Assembly: GCA_018857735.1 (NCBI GenBank)
Contig: JABMCL010002216.1
Span: 900,001-964,000, forward strand
DNA: 64,000 nt
Source of the DNA: Alviniconcha marisindica
Lineage: Eukaryota > Mollusca > Gastropoda > Provannidae
Direction of reading: 5' to 3'
Shown: positions 9,177 through 19,700 of the stretch, piece by piece
How positions within the stretch are numbered: the stretch's first letter is position 1
Layout of the letters: each line of letters begins with the position of its first letter
The notes under the pieces: model-generated
The model's database searches: none
What the model was told of the DNA's origin: nothing
Seen by the model: the letters and a program-made list of their open reading frames with translations, nothing else
Program-made: the position numbers and the translations under genes

Positions 9177-11830
9177 CTCCCCCCCCCCCTTTCATCCCTT
9201 TTACCCTCCCATTTCTCCCCCCCCCCACCCCCCCCCCTGTCTTGTTTGGGGCCCGGGGCCCTGTGGTCCCCCCCCCCCCCCCACCGGGTGTCTTGTTGTC
9301 AGGGGCCATGTGGTCCCCCCCCCCCCATGTGGTTCTCCCCCCCCCCCCAACCCGCTGTCTTGTTGTCAGGGGCCATGTGGTCATCCCCCCCCCCCTGTGG
9401 TTTCTCCCCCCCCCCCCCCAACCGGCTGTCTTGTTGTCAGGGGTCCATGTGGTCCCCCTTGTGTTTCCCCCCCCCCCCCCAGCTGTCTTGTTGTCAGGGG
9501 TTCCATGTGGTTCCCCCCCCCCCAGGCTGTCGTTGTCAGGGTCCTGTGGTCCCCTGGCTTCCCCCCCCCCCCCCCAGCTGTCTTGTTTTTGGGGTCAGTG
9601 GTCCCCCCACCGGCTGTCTTGTTGTCGGGTCCATGTGGTTCCCCCCCCGGCTGTCTTGGGCAGGGTCCATGTGGTCCCCCCCCCCCCGGCTGTCTTGTTG
9701 TCAGGGGTCCATGTGGTTCCCCCCCACCGGCTGTCTTTAGGGTTATGTGGCCCCCCCCCCCCCCCCCGGCTGCCCCTTTTTGTCAGGGGGCCATGTGGCC
9801 CCCCCATGTGGTTCTCCCCCCCCCCCGGCTGTCTTGTCGGGGTCCAGTGGTCCCCCCCCCCCCCATGTGGTTCTCCCCCCCCCCCCCCCTCGTCTTGTTG
9901 TCAGGGGTCCATGTGGTTCCCCCCATGTGGTTTCTCCCCCCCCCCCCCCGGCCCCTTGTTGTCAGGGGGCCAGTGGTCCACCCCCCATGTGGTTCTCCCC
10001 CCCCCCCCCCCCCACCAGCTGTCTTGTTGTCAGGGGTCCATGTGATTCCCCCACCCACCCATCCCTGCTGTCTTGTTGTCAGGGGTCATGTGGTCCCCCC
10101 CCCCCACCACCCCGCCCTTTCCCCGGCTTCTGTTGCCCCCCCCCCCCCTGTCTTGTTGTCCCGGGGCCATGTGGTCCCCCCCCCCCTGCTGTCTTGTTGT
10201 CAGGGGTCCATGTGGTTCCACCCCCCCCCCCCCCCCACCCATGCAGTCTTGTCATGGTTCATGTGATCCCCCCCGCAGCCCTTGGTTGTCAGGGTCCATG
10301 TGGTTCCCCCCCCCCCCCCCGGCTGTTTCATGGTTATGTGATTCCCCCCCCCCCCCGGCTGTCTTGTTGTTAGGGGTCCATGTGGTTCCCCCCCCCCCCC
10401 CCATGTGGTTCCCCCCCGGCTGTCTTGTTGTCAGGGTCCATGTGGTCCCCCCCCCATGTGGTTCCCCCCCCCCCCCCCCAAGGGTGTCTTGTTGTCAGGG
10501 GTCCAAAGTGGTCCCCCCCCACCGGGCTGTCTTGTTGTCAGTCCATGTGGTTCCCCCCCCACCGGCTGTCTTTTTTCAGGGGTCCATGTGGTTTCCCCCC
10601 CCCCGCTGTCTTGTTTCAGGTTGTCCATGTGGTTCCCCCCCCCCACTCCGGCTGTCTTGTTGTCAGGGGTCCATGTGGTTCCCCCCCCCCCATGTGGCTC
10701 CCCCCCCCCCCCCCGGCTTTTTGTCATCCATGGGTTTCCCCCCTCACCCACTGTCTTGTTGTCAGGGGTCCATGTGGCCCCCCCCCCGGCTGTTTGTTGT
10801 GGGGTCCATTTCCCCCCCCCCCATGAAACCTTTGTTTTTAGGGGTCCCCCCCCCCCCATTTTTTGTTGCCAGGGTCCGTGGGCCCCCCATTGTCTTTTTT
10901 CGGGGTCCATGGGGGTTTCCCCAATTTCATCCCCCCCAAGAGTCTTGTTGTCACGGGTTCATGGGGTTTCCCCCCACCCCCTGCTGTCTTATTGTCGGGG
11001 GTCCATGTGTTTCCCCCCACCCACCCATCCCCTGCTGTCTTGTTGTCAGGGGTTCATGGGTTTCCCCCCCCCCCCCCCCTGCTGTCTTGTTGTCGGGGGT
11101 CCATTTTTTTTCCCCCCGTCGGGAGGGTTCCAGGGCCCCCCCCCCCCGTTCTTGTTGTCAGAGGTCCATGGGGTTTCCCCCACCCCATCCCCCCTGCCAG
11201 TCTTGTTGTCACGGTTCATGGGGTTTCCCCCCCCCCCCCTGCTGTCTTGTTGTCAGGGGCCCTTGATTCCCCCACCCACCCATCCCTGCTGTCTTGTTGT
11301 CAGGGGTTCATGGGGTTCCCCCCCCCTCCCACCCCCCCCCCGGGTTGTCTTGTTGTCGGGGTCCATGGGGTTTCCCCCCACTGTCTTGTTGTCGGGGTCC
11401 ATGTGGCCCCCCCTGCTGTTTTTGGTTGTCGGGGGTCCAGGGGGCCCCCCCACCCCCCCAAACCCCATGCAGTCTTGTTGTAAAGGGTTCATGTGATCCC
11501 CCCCCCCCCCCGCTGTCTTGTTTGGGGGCCCCCTTTACCCCCCCACCCCAACCCCCATGCAGTCATGGGGTCCCCCCCCCCCAAACCCCCCCATGCAGTC
11601 ATGTGGCCCCCCCCCCCCCAAACTGGCTTTTGGGGGGGGCCCCTTTTCCCCCCCCCCCCCTGCTGTCTTGTTGTCGGGGGTCCTTTTCCCCCCCCCAGAA
11701 ACCCCCCCCCCCACTGTCTTGTTGTCAGGGGTCTATGGGGGTCCCCCCCCCATTCCTGTTCTTGTTGTCAGTGGTCTATGTGGTCCCCCCCCCCCCTTCG
11801 GGTCTTGTTGTTAGGGGTCCATGTGGTCAG
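9177..11830 (+). repeat. C-run minisatellite, ~2.65 kb
   Basis: Roughly 50-60 units. Each is a ~31-nt core (GGCTGTCTTGTTGTCAGG, then GGTCCATGTGGTT) separated by runs of 7-18 C. Some units carry an extra half unit, CCATGTGGTTCTCC. Past about 10,900 the core shifts to CATGGGGTTTCC and GTTCATGTGATCC variants. Some units carry an ACCCACCCATCCCTGC spacer, seen near 10050, 11015 and 11270. All C-runs are on the + strand. The array lacks stops in several frames, giving Pro-rich frames up to ~400 codons on + and Gly-rich frames on minus. These are not genes. Homopolymer lengths are probably inexact in the assembly. Confidence 0.95.
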
Positions 11831-12407
11831 TCTTGGAAGGGATATAAGAACATAGCAGTCTATGGACACAACTGATCCATCTCTACCTGAAGCATCTGAC
11901 CTTGAGAGAAAGATGGTCTTTGTACCTCTTCTTTTCCACAGTTCCGTGTTTGAAATTGTATCTGGCCAGTAGATTCCCAATGTTCTCTGTGCTCCTGGAA
12001 TTTAAAACAAAAACAAAATTAATCCTAGTTTTGGCAAATGTCTTTGGGTGACCTTCCATGATTTAAACGTAGTAACAGTAAAACTAAAACACGAAGACAC
12101 TGCTCCTGAACTGTCAAGCCTATGTTCTGCTGCTGATCTTGTTGGTCTTCCCGATGCTCTTCAGTGGGGCATTTGCATGATGCCTGGCATAGTGGGAAGC
12201 ATGTGCGACCAGTTTTGAGTTGTGTGTAGTCATGTGAGTCTGCTTAACGTTATGCATTTTCCCATTCAACTGCATATGAATATCATGACTGTAGATGTTC
12301 ACTTTTTCTCAGACACTAGGTAAGCAAGACTTCTCAGCTTCACCCTTGTCATGCCAGTTTTGGTGACTGTGACAGAATTAGCATCACAAGGGTGTTGGAC
12401 AGGTTGC

Positions 12408-12467
12408 ATTTTCTCAGTAAGTTTGGACCTGATCAAGATTTTCTCAGTAAGTTTGGACCTGATCAAG
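12408..12467. repeat. 30-bp tandem duplication
   Basis: Two adjacent copies of a 30-bp unit (12408-12437 and 12438-12467) containing CAGTAAGTTTGGACCTGATC. They are identical or nearly so. Confidence 0.9.
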
Positions 12468-12820
12468 TTCAAACTTCTCTCTTTTTAGTTCTTATATTTG
12501 ATAGCTAGGTCCTTTTTCTTCTTTGTGAACAAATACGCAATTTTTGTCTTTTTGCAATGGAGACTGTGTTGTAAGTACTGTCTTTCACAGTGTGCTTTAA
12601 TGTGTTAAAAGCTGCAAATCTATATCCAAATGAACAGAAAAGAAGTAAAATGTTGTTCTACCTGCAGTTACACGTTCATGCCATTTTGTACGTATGCACC
12701 TTACATCATGAGAAGGAAACAGTAGGAATATAAACTGTGGACTTAATCAGTTTAATAAATGGCATGGAACTGTTTAAAGTTGTTTTCGTTATTATGTCTT
12801 CCTTGGTTTTGCTGTTTAGG

Positions 12821-13245
12821 TTGTTGTAAACAGTGCCTGCAGCTGTAAATGCTTCTTGTGTATGAATTGAAGCTGTAAATATATGAAAAGGCTGCAATCA
12901 TGTAAAAATCTCAACATTGAACAAGTTTGTCTCTACTCGTTTAACTAAGATTTCTTTCTACTGTGCTTTAAAAAAACGTTTTTGTATTCTGCTGTTCTCT
13001 GCACATATATGTAGTAACAGGAATCTGTTTATGTTGTTGTAAACAGTGCCTGCAGCTGTAAATGCTTCTTGTGTATGAATTGAAGCTGTAATTGTAAATA
13101 TATGAAAAGACTGTAATCATGTAAAAATCTCAACACTGAACAAGTTTGTCTCTACTCACTTAACTAAAATTTCTTTCTACTGTGCTTTAAAAAAATGTTT
13201 TTGTATTCTGCTGTTCTCTGCACATATATGTAGTAACAGGAATCT
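12821..13245. repeat. ~210-bp tandem duplication
   Basis: 12821-13026 is repeated at 13034-13245 with a 6-bp insertion and a few substitutions. Both copies share GTAAACAGTGCCTGCAGCTG at the start and CACATATATGTAGTAACAGG at the end. Identity is well above 90%, so the duplication is recent. Confidence 0.93.
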
Positions 13246-13319
13246 ACATTTTTTTATTTTTTTATTTGGTCATAAACCTGTCATTTATCTTGGCAAAGAA
13301 ATTGAAGATGGCATTGTTG

Positions 13320-13414
13320 TGTACATCTGGTGTGTGTGTGTGTGTGTGTGTGTGTAGTGTGTGTGTGTTAATCTCAACACTGATACAATTTGTGACTCTC
13401 TCTTAATGAAAGGA

Positions 13415-13469
<55 letters not shown>

Positions 13470-13575
13470 ATAATGACAAAAACTTTATTATGTAGGACGA
13501 TTAACAGCATTTTCAAAACCACTGAATCAAGAGCATTCATTCCCATCCTCCATGCTCTGCTCGGTTTTCAGGGCA
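13320..13575 (+). repeat. Dispersed repeat with (GT)n, copy 1
   Basis: Contains (GT)n at 13331-13367 and 13419-13466, followed by a segment (AAAAACTTTATT, ATTTTCAAAACCACTGAA, GCTCTGCTC). That segment is also found after (GT)n at about 16800-16960. No coding potential. Confidence 0.6.
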
Positions 13576-13576
13576 C

Positions 13577-13728
13577 TACACATGGACAGAGATCATCATC
13601 ATAATAATTATCATCAGTATTCTCCCTTTTAGCTTATTTCACAGTTATCAGCAGTGTTCTCCCTTCTTTGAAATAAGCTAAAAGGGAGAATACTGCTGAT
13701 AACTGTGATGATGACTCTGTCCATGTGC
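13577..13728. repeat. Foldback with 26-bp perfect core stem
   Basis: 13615-13640 and 13670-13695 are perfect reverse complements (core TTCTCCCTTTTAGCTTATTT), with a 29-nt spacer. The outer parts (CATGGACAGAG near 13580 and CTCTGTCCATG near 13717) extend the pairing imperfectly. It lies just upstream of the LTR element. Confidence 0.88.
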
Positions 13729-13761
13729 AATTTATTTCTCCCCAAAGGGAGACCTGGAATA

Positions 13762-14054
13762 TGTAATGTACAAGAGTTTAGAGCTAGTAAAAGTAACTAT
13801 GTAAAGCGCCTATGCTTGGTGGTTCCTTTAGTGTCTAGACCGTAATGTCCTTATTTGGTAAAGGCTTCAAGACAAAGGTACGCGTTTCCCTGTCGGGAGG
13901 GCACTTGGCATTCCACCCCCAAGCAGACCGCTTCCTTCCTTCTCTTTACTTTTACCATAGCATTATTTAGTAAAATACAGTAGTAAAAACATGATGTCCG
14001 CAGTTCTTTTATTGATTATGTTGTACGTCTAACTAACAATAAAAGAACATAACA
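13762..14054 (+). repeat. 5' LTR
   Basis: Begins TGTAATGTACAAGAG and ends AAGAACATAACA, with an AATAAA at 14038-14043. It matches 15864-16158 almost base for base. Confidence 0.95.
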
Positions 14055-14055
14055 G

Positions 14056-14066
14056 TGGCGACGAGA
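14056..14066 (+). promoter_or_regulatory. Primer-binding site
   Basis: TGGCGACGAGA starts two bases after the LTR. TGG is the complement of a tRNA 3' CCA end. The priming tRNA cannot be named without a search. Confidence 0.75.
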
Positions 14067-14306
14067 TGTGCGATTCCTGTGTCAAAGACTTGTGAGCAGA
14101 GTGAACTTGGTGCATTCGCTTCCCTAGTTTCGGCAACAGGAGAACCCAGCCTGCAAGACTCAGTGCAGATCTATTGTGTTGGACTGTTGCTGGATGTGTG
14201 CTTGCATTGATCAAGGACAGTGTGTTTTCTACTGTATGTCAACATCACCAAACTCAGGTCAGATTAAACCATTTTTATTATCGTCTGCACTATTGCTTGT
14301 TGCATC

Positions 14307-14732
14307 ATGCCTCATTTTGGAAGATTAGAAGAGTTCAGACTGTTCATCTGCTGACATTGATTCCTATTTTGAGAGGATACATGCCTTCTACAGAGCTAAC
14401 GATGTGCGTGACAGTGCAACAGTGGACGTCTTCCTCAGTGTAGTTGGTCCCAAAACGTACAAACTTTTGAAGTCACTTATTGCACCAACTCTGCCTTCAG
14501 ACAAAACCATAGATGAACTGTACCAAACACTGAAGCAGCATGTACAACCAACAGACTCGGTTATTTCACGCAGAGCGAGGTTTTATACAAGAAAGCAGAA
14601 AGACACAGAAAGTGTCACAGACTTTGTAGCGGAGCTGAAACTTTTAGCAGCAGAATGTGAATTTGATGCTTTTCTTGACCAGGTGTTGCGTGACATTTTT
14701 GCTATTGGAATAGGAGACAGAGAAACACAGAG
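14307..14732 (+). pseudogene. gag fragment of the LTR element, frame-broken and truncated
   Basis: An ATG at 14307 opens a frame that stops after about 15 codons. A +1 shift near 14350 restores a gag-like reading from 14353 (DIDSYFERIHAFYRANDV...), which continues to 14732. The shape matches Ty3/gypsy capsid-region proteins. It ends exactly where the inverted LTR segment starts; the apparent stop at about 14737 is inside that LTR sequence. The nucleocapsid Cys/His knuckle is absent. Confidence 0.75.
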
Positions 14733-14923
14733 AAAGTAAAGAGAAGGAAGGAAGCGGTCTGCTTGGGGGTGGAATGCCAAGTGCCCTCCCGACAGGGAAA
14801 CGCGTACCTTTGTCTTGAAGCCTTTACCAAATAAGGACATTACGGTCTAGACACTAAAGGAACCACCAAGCATAGGCGCTTTACATAGTTACTTTTACTA
14901 GCTCTAAACTCTTGTACATTACA
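14733..14923 (-). repeat. Inverted partial LTR inside the element
   Basis: 191 bp that is the reverse complement of the first ~190 bp of the LTR. It starts with AAAGTAAAGAGAAGG and ends CTTGTACATTACA, the complement of the LTR's first bases. It sits between the gag fragment and the integrase fragment, in place of the missing pol. Confidence 0.93.
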
Positions 14924-14924
14924 C

Positions 14925-15698
14925 TTCAGACACACCAGGTCTGCTCCATACCATCCTGCAACCAACGGAGCTGCTGAAAGAATGGTCCAAGTTCTGAAGA
15001 AAGGACTCAAGCTTGCTTCACAACTTAGTGTTGATCATCAGCTTGCAAACTTGCTTCTGAGTTACCGGTCCACGCCACACTCTACAACAGGAGTGCCTCC
15101 TGCAGAGCTGTTTTTGAAGCGACGATTGAGGACACGTCTCACGTTGCTGAAGCCAGACCAGGAGGCCGCTGTTCGCCGGAAACAGGTGCAGCAGAAGCAG
15201 CAGCACGACCAGAACTCCAAGCAGATGCGGACGTTCCGGCCAGGAGATCACGTTGCTGTTCTTCAGTTCCGGGGATCCGAGAAATGGGTTCCAGGTATTG
15301 TAGTTCAAGCCCTGGGTCCAGTGGCGTACATGGTGAACGTCAACAACAGAATCACCCATGTACATGTTGACCAGTTAGTGGCGGCACCTCCATGCGCCCC
15401 ACTGCCAGACACACAGGTGACAAAGGCCCATACTAACTCACCCAGTAGGCCCACCAGTCTGATTCCAGAGGTGCGTAACCCCGCACACTCCCCGAATCCT
15501 GATTCCCCTGAGATACTGTCACCTGTGCCTGTCCCTGAGGGATCCACTAAATCTCCAGTATCCAGTCCAGCTGCCAGCCGCCAGGGGAGGACATCAGACA
15601 AAACTCTGGTACCAAACCCACAGCCCAACCCATCAGAGACGGCTGGTGTTCGACGATCAACAAGGATCCGGAAACCACCTGCAAAACTTGATTTGTGA
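14925..15698 (+). pseudogene. Integrase C-terminal fragment of the LTR element
   Basis: An open frame of 257 codons with no start of its own, entered directly from the inverted LTR. Near its start it reads HPATNGAAERMVQ, the end of the catalytic core of Ty3/gypsy integrases. It continues with the YRSTPHSTTG segment, a basic stretch, and a C-terminal domain ending THVHVDQL, then a Pro/Ser-rich tail. It stops with TGA at 15696-15698. The upstream catalytic residues are missing, so it cannot be active. Confidence 0.88.
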
Positions 15699-15849
15699 AT
15701 GTGCATTGACTCACTCGATCCGAGACAGTGCTTCAAAGGACAATCATAACAGCTAACTGAGCTATTGTCGGTTGCATGAGATCCACCGTGTGGAAATTGT
15801 ATCGGGCATCTTGGGCCACTACATTCGTTCGCGGTAGTGTGCCTTCGTT

Positions 15850-15863
15850 AAGGGGGAAGGAAG
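15850..15863 (+). promoter_or_regulatory. Polypurine tract
   Basis: AAGGGGGAAGGAAG abuts the 3' LTR and is the expected plus-strand primer. Confidence 0.9.
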
Positions 15864-16158
15864 TGTAATGTACAAGAGTTTAGAGCTAGTAAAAGTAACT
15901 ATGTAAAGCGCCTATGCTTGGTGGTTCCTTTAGTGTCTAGACCGTAATGTCCTTATTTGGTAAAGGCTTCAAGACAAAGGTACGCGTTTCCCTGTCGGGA
16001 GGGCACTTGGCATTCCACCCCCAAGCAGACCGCTTCCTTCCTTCTCTTTACTTTTTACCATAGCATTATTTAGTAAAATACAGTAGTGAAAACATGATGT
16101 CCGCAGTTCTTTTATTGATTATGTTGTACGTCTAACTAACAATAGAAAGAACATAACA
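15864..16158 (+). repeat. 3' LTR
   Basis: Direct repeat of 13762-14054 with one inserted T, one A/G change and a change near the end that turns AATAAA into AATAGA. Confidence 0.95.
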
Positions 16159-16159
16159 C

Positions 16160-16725
16160 CACTCCTGTCTGAAATCTCGGGGCTGTCATTCAATTCTCCT
16201 TTGCTGTCTCTTCTTTTCTTCATCTACCTAGTCCTGTTGCTCTTTCTGTTTTTTTGTTTTTTGTTTTTTTTGCTAATGGTCATTCTCCTGTCTTTTTGTT
16301 TCCATCTGGAAAACTATCGAACTTTTTTTGTTAAGAAATAGGCCGTGTAGCTCTTGTTGCTATGCATGGCACTGGTGTTTGCAATTATGTTGTTATATTT
16401 TAAATTGTTTATTGTTTCTGTCCATTCCTCTATCTTTTATCTTTTTTAAATATTTTTTTTATATAGGATATATATTTATTTTTTTACATTTTTCTTTAAT
16501 TTGGTATCAATAAATCGGACAAGGGCAATATTGCTCAAAGGGTCTCTTGGGTGGAGAAAAAAAAGAAAAAGGTTTTGCGTATGTATGTTTTGTTTTATAT
16601 TTTGTACAAACTAATTTTGTAGATTTGACTTGAGAAAGGGTTTACACACGAGAAGAGTTTTGAAATGTGCATATTATTATGGCAGTTTGATTGTCCTGAT
16701 GTGACCCTGTGTGTCTGACAGGATG
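16160..16725 (+). repeat. Dispersed repeat, copy 2
   Basis: Collinear with 600-1345. It starts immediately after the LTR element, so the retrotransposon inserted at or next to the edge of this repeat. Confidence 0.6.
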
Positions 16726-19700
16726 TTAATTACTGACTTCTGTTGATGGCATACCTTTGTTTCAACAGCTTCTGTTGATGGCATACCTCTTTGACACGAC
16801 AGTGTGTGTGTGTTTGTGTGTGTGTATGTATGTGTGTGTGTGTGTGTGTGTGCATGTGTGCGTGTGTGTGTTATAATGGCAAAAACTTTATTGTTTAGGA
16901 TGATTAATAGTATTTTCAAAACCACTGAAATGCTCTGCTCAGTTTTCAGCACACTAAAGCTGACTAAGAATTCAAATAGCTTTTCCTTTCCTTACATGCC
17001 AGTTACTGATGATATGCCAACATGTTTTGTTTACTTTTGCCATGGTGACGTGCAGCTGACCTAAACTATAGGGGTTTACTCACAATATTATCAGGAGTTA
17101 CTGCAGCATACAAGCTGTTAAGTTGATACAAGCTGTTTATCTTGCAGTGGTGTATGTTGTCTGGTCATGTTATAATACAAAGCCATCATAATTGTTTAGG
17201 TTTTTGTTGTTGGGTTGTGTCCCCCCCCCCTTTGTGTGTGTGTGTGTGTGTGTTTTGTTGTTTAGGTTGTTGCCATATTATTTATACTGTGGTGACAATT
17301 AATGAGCAACTCCAGGACAAAGTGCACACAGCAGGGCTGTACATTTTCATAATCACTTCCACATATTAGCAATACCATGGTGACAGTATAATAATTATAA
17401 TAATAACAGATTAATTATGGCACCCAATCTGGTGCAATATCATCACAATGGTTTTCCTGCTCCATTCAAAAATGGGTGCATAATAACTGACTTCTAGTGT
17501 TCATGATTGAATATACAGTAGGTATGGCTGTGTGAATTAATCCCAATTGTTTTGCCATTGCCACATCTGTACATCACCTTTCCCAGTTATTTGTATGGTC
17601 AGAATGCAGGAACACATTGATTTTCTTATAAAGGATATTAAAATTTGTCTTTTGTGCATGTACACCGCTGGGGTTTTTTTTTGTCATTAGGTATGCAGTC
17701 ACTATTTTGCTACTTTTCTATGCAGATTTGTGTGTGTGTGCTGGCATTTTGTGAAATGTTCCTGGATTTCCATCCTATCCTGGTTATGGTTAAAATAAAC
17801 CAACAAATTTGTATACATGTTGCTGAGTTGTTTTTTGTTGCTCTTTTTTTGGTTTAAAATTGGCACTTGCAGCACACAAAAATTCACACAGATAACATAG
17901 CCAGTGAGTGCTGCTTGGAGGCACGCTTGAGTGCATGCATGTCCCCCCTCCCCTCCCTCCCCCCATACACCCACCTCTACACTCACCACACTCATGCCGC
18001 TGAAAGTGATATTTGAACCATTGATGAAGTGTTCAAAAATTTTAATGCCTTTTTTTAATTTTTATATCCATGTCATTACATTGCACATCAACATAAAGCA
18101 AAGAAACATGACTGGTGGGTCCGATTTTTTTTGGGGGGGGGGGGGCCAAGAGTGGGGAGGGGGGTACTCCAGTGAATGTTTCAGAACTCAAAATAGTAAT
18201 TTGATTTCCAATACCTGTCCCTGAAAAAAAACATGACATTTACTTCTAGAATGTAAATGCTCACTAGCAGCAAAGGATTGTACTGTCTACTTTGTGTTGT
18301 ACGTTTTTTGATAGTGATGTGTGCATTTCAGATCTGATGAAAAATGAGCATACATAAATGTTCTGGAAAAAGAAAAAGAAAAAGAGGACATTTTAGGCAG
18401 TACTTCTCCAGCATTCAAACAGTCCAAATGAGAAAGAAATGAATAATAATTATGAAACATGATTATTGCAAAATAATTTATAATACTGTACTGACCAATG
18501 GTATTTATTGTGAAGTAAAGCTAAAGTTCTTCCGAATGGGAAAAACAAACTGAAAATTGTGTGATAGAAAAACGGACTACAACAGGGAAGTCTCGCATAC
18601 CATTGAAGGCCATCATAAATGTGACGCAGGCCCAACGTGAAGCAGACTTTAAGTGGCCATCACCAAGCGCGTCTGCTGGTTGTTTTGATCTGTTCAAAGT
18701 TCAGTAAGCCAGTCAATAAAACCTAATGATCTTCATTGACCCTAAATAAGAACCATGGTTTACATACAAAGTGCCTCATTAACTCAGACATGGTCTGAAA
18801 AGACTGGCCAGTGCTCTTGGTCAGCTACATCATGTACTACATATATACATACATGCATAACACACAACCAATAAACCAAATAACAACAATTTCAAAAGGA
18901 AATCAATGATAATAGTGAGACTTGCGAGACAATGATGCGCAGTGAGTGATACAACAGACTGGGCCAAACATGTCTGGAAACCAAATTCCACCTGAAATCT
19001 ACCACAGAAAGGGAAAGAAGAAAAAAGAAGAAGAAAAAAAATGGCTGTGACCTGGACATACTGAATATTATATAAATAAAACAAAACACGAAAATGGACA
19101 TGGAGAGAGAAAGGCAAAGGCTCAAATATTTGTCTGCATTGAGCATGTTAGAAGAAGAAGAAAAAAACATTAAAAAAATAAATGTGACTTTAAAATGATT
19201 AAAAATCTTCAAAAGTACTATGCATATATGTGTGGTATGCATATCTCTGTGTGTACATACGTAAAGCCTGATGCAGGTTTTCAGTCATACAGTTTCACAG
19301 ACCTCACTTAAGTAGCACACAAATAAATGCCAACATGAAGGTTTTTCTCAGAGGCAGGAAACGGAATTAAACCATCTCCCTTCAATAAACAAATGCTACT
19401 GTAACCTTGAAATAAACTGCAAGTCACTGACAACACAAAACAACAACACTTTTTAACAGGATAACATTTGTCTAGCTCCTAAAAAATAAAAGTAAAGTGG
19501 GAGGGTGGGGGGTGGTGGAAGGAGAGATTTTTGCCAACAAGCAAAGAGATGATATGATAAAAAGCCAGTGCTCATAATATCTACTTCACTGCAGTTAGTC
19601 AGGATGATTGAGGATGAAGAAGACTGCAGTCAGTCAATTTCTATAATCATATAAGTAGATCTGCTAGATTATCTTGGAATACCAGTTACTTCAGAATTTG

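Larger units (their letters stand above)
13762..16158 (+). mobile_element. Ty3/gypsy-type LTR retrotransposon, internally deleted and rearranged
   Basis: A 2.4 kb element with direct LTRs (293 and 295 bp, about three differences), both TG...CA. It has a primer-binding site right after the 5' LTR and a polypurine tract right before the 3' LTR. In order, the interior holds a frame-broken gag fragment, an inverted partial LTR and an integrase C-terminal fragment. Protease, reverse transcriptase, RNase H and most of the integrase are absent, so it is non-autonomous. No flanking target duplication is evident (left GAATA, right CCACT). Near-identical LTRs point to recent insertion or recent recombination. 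Confidence 0.92.

Noticed and set aside
9061..11875. Long Pro-rich (+) and Gly-rich (-) open frames up to about 400 codons
   Set aside because: They are translations of the C-run satellite, open in several frames and on both strands at once, with no start context, splice sites or conserved domain.
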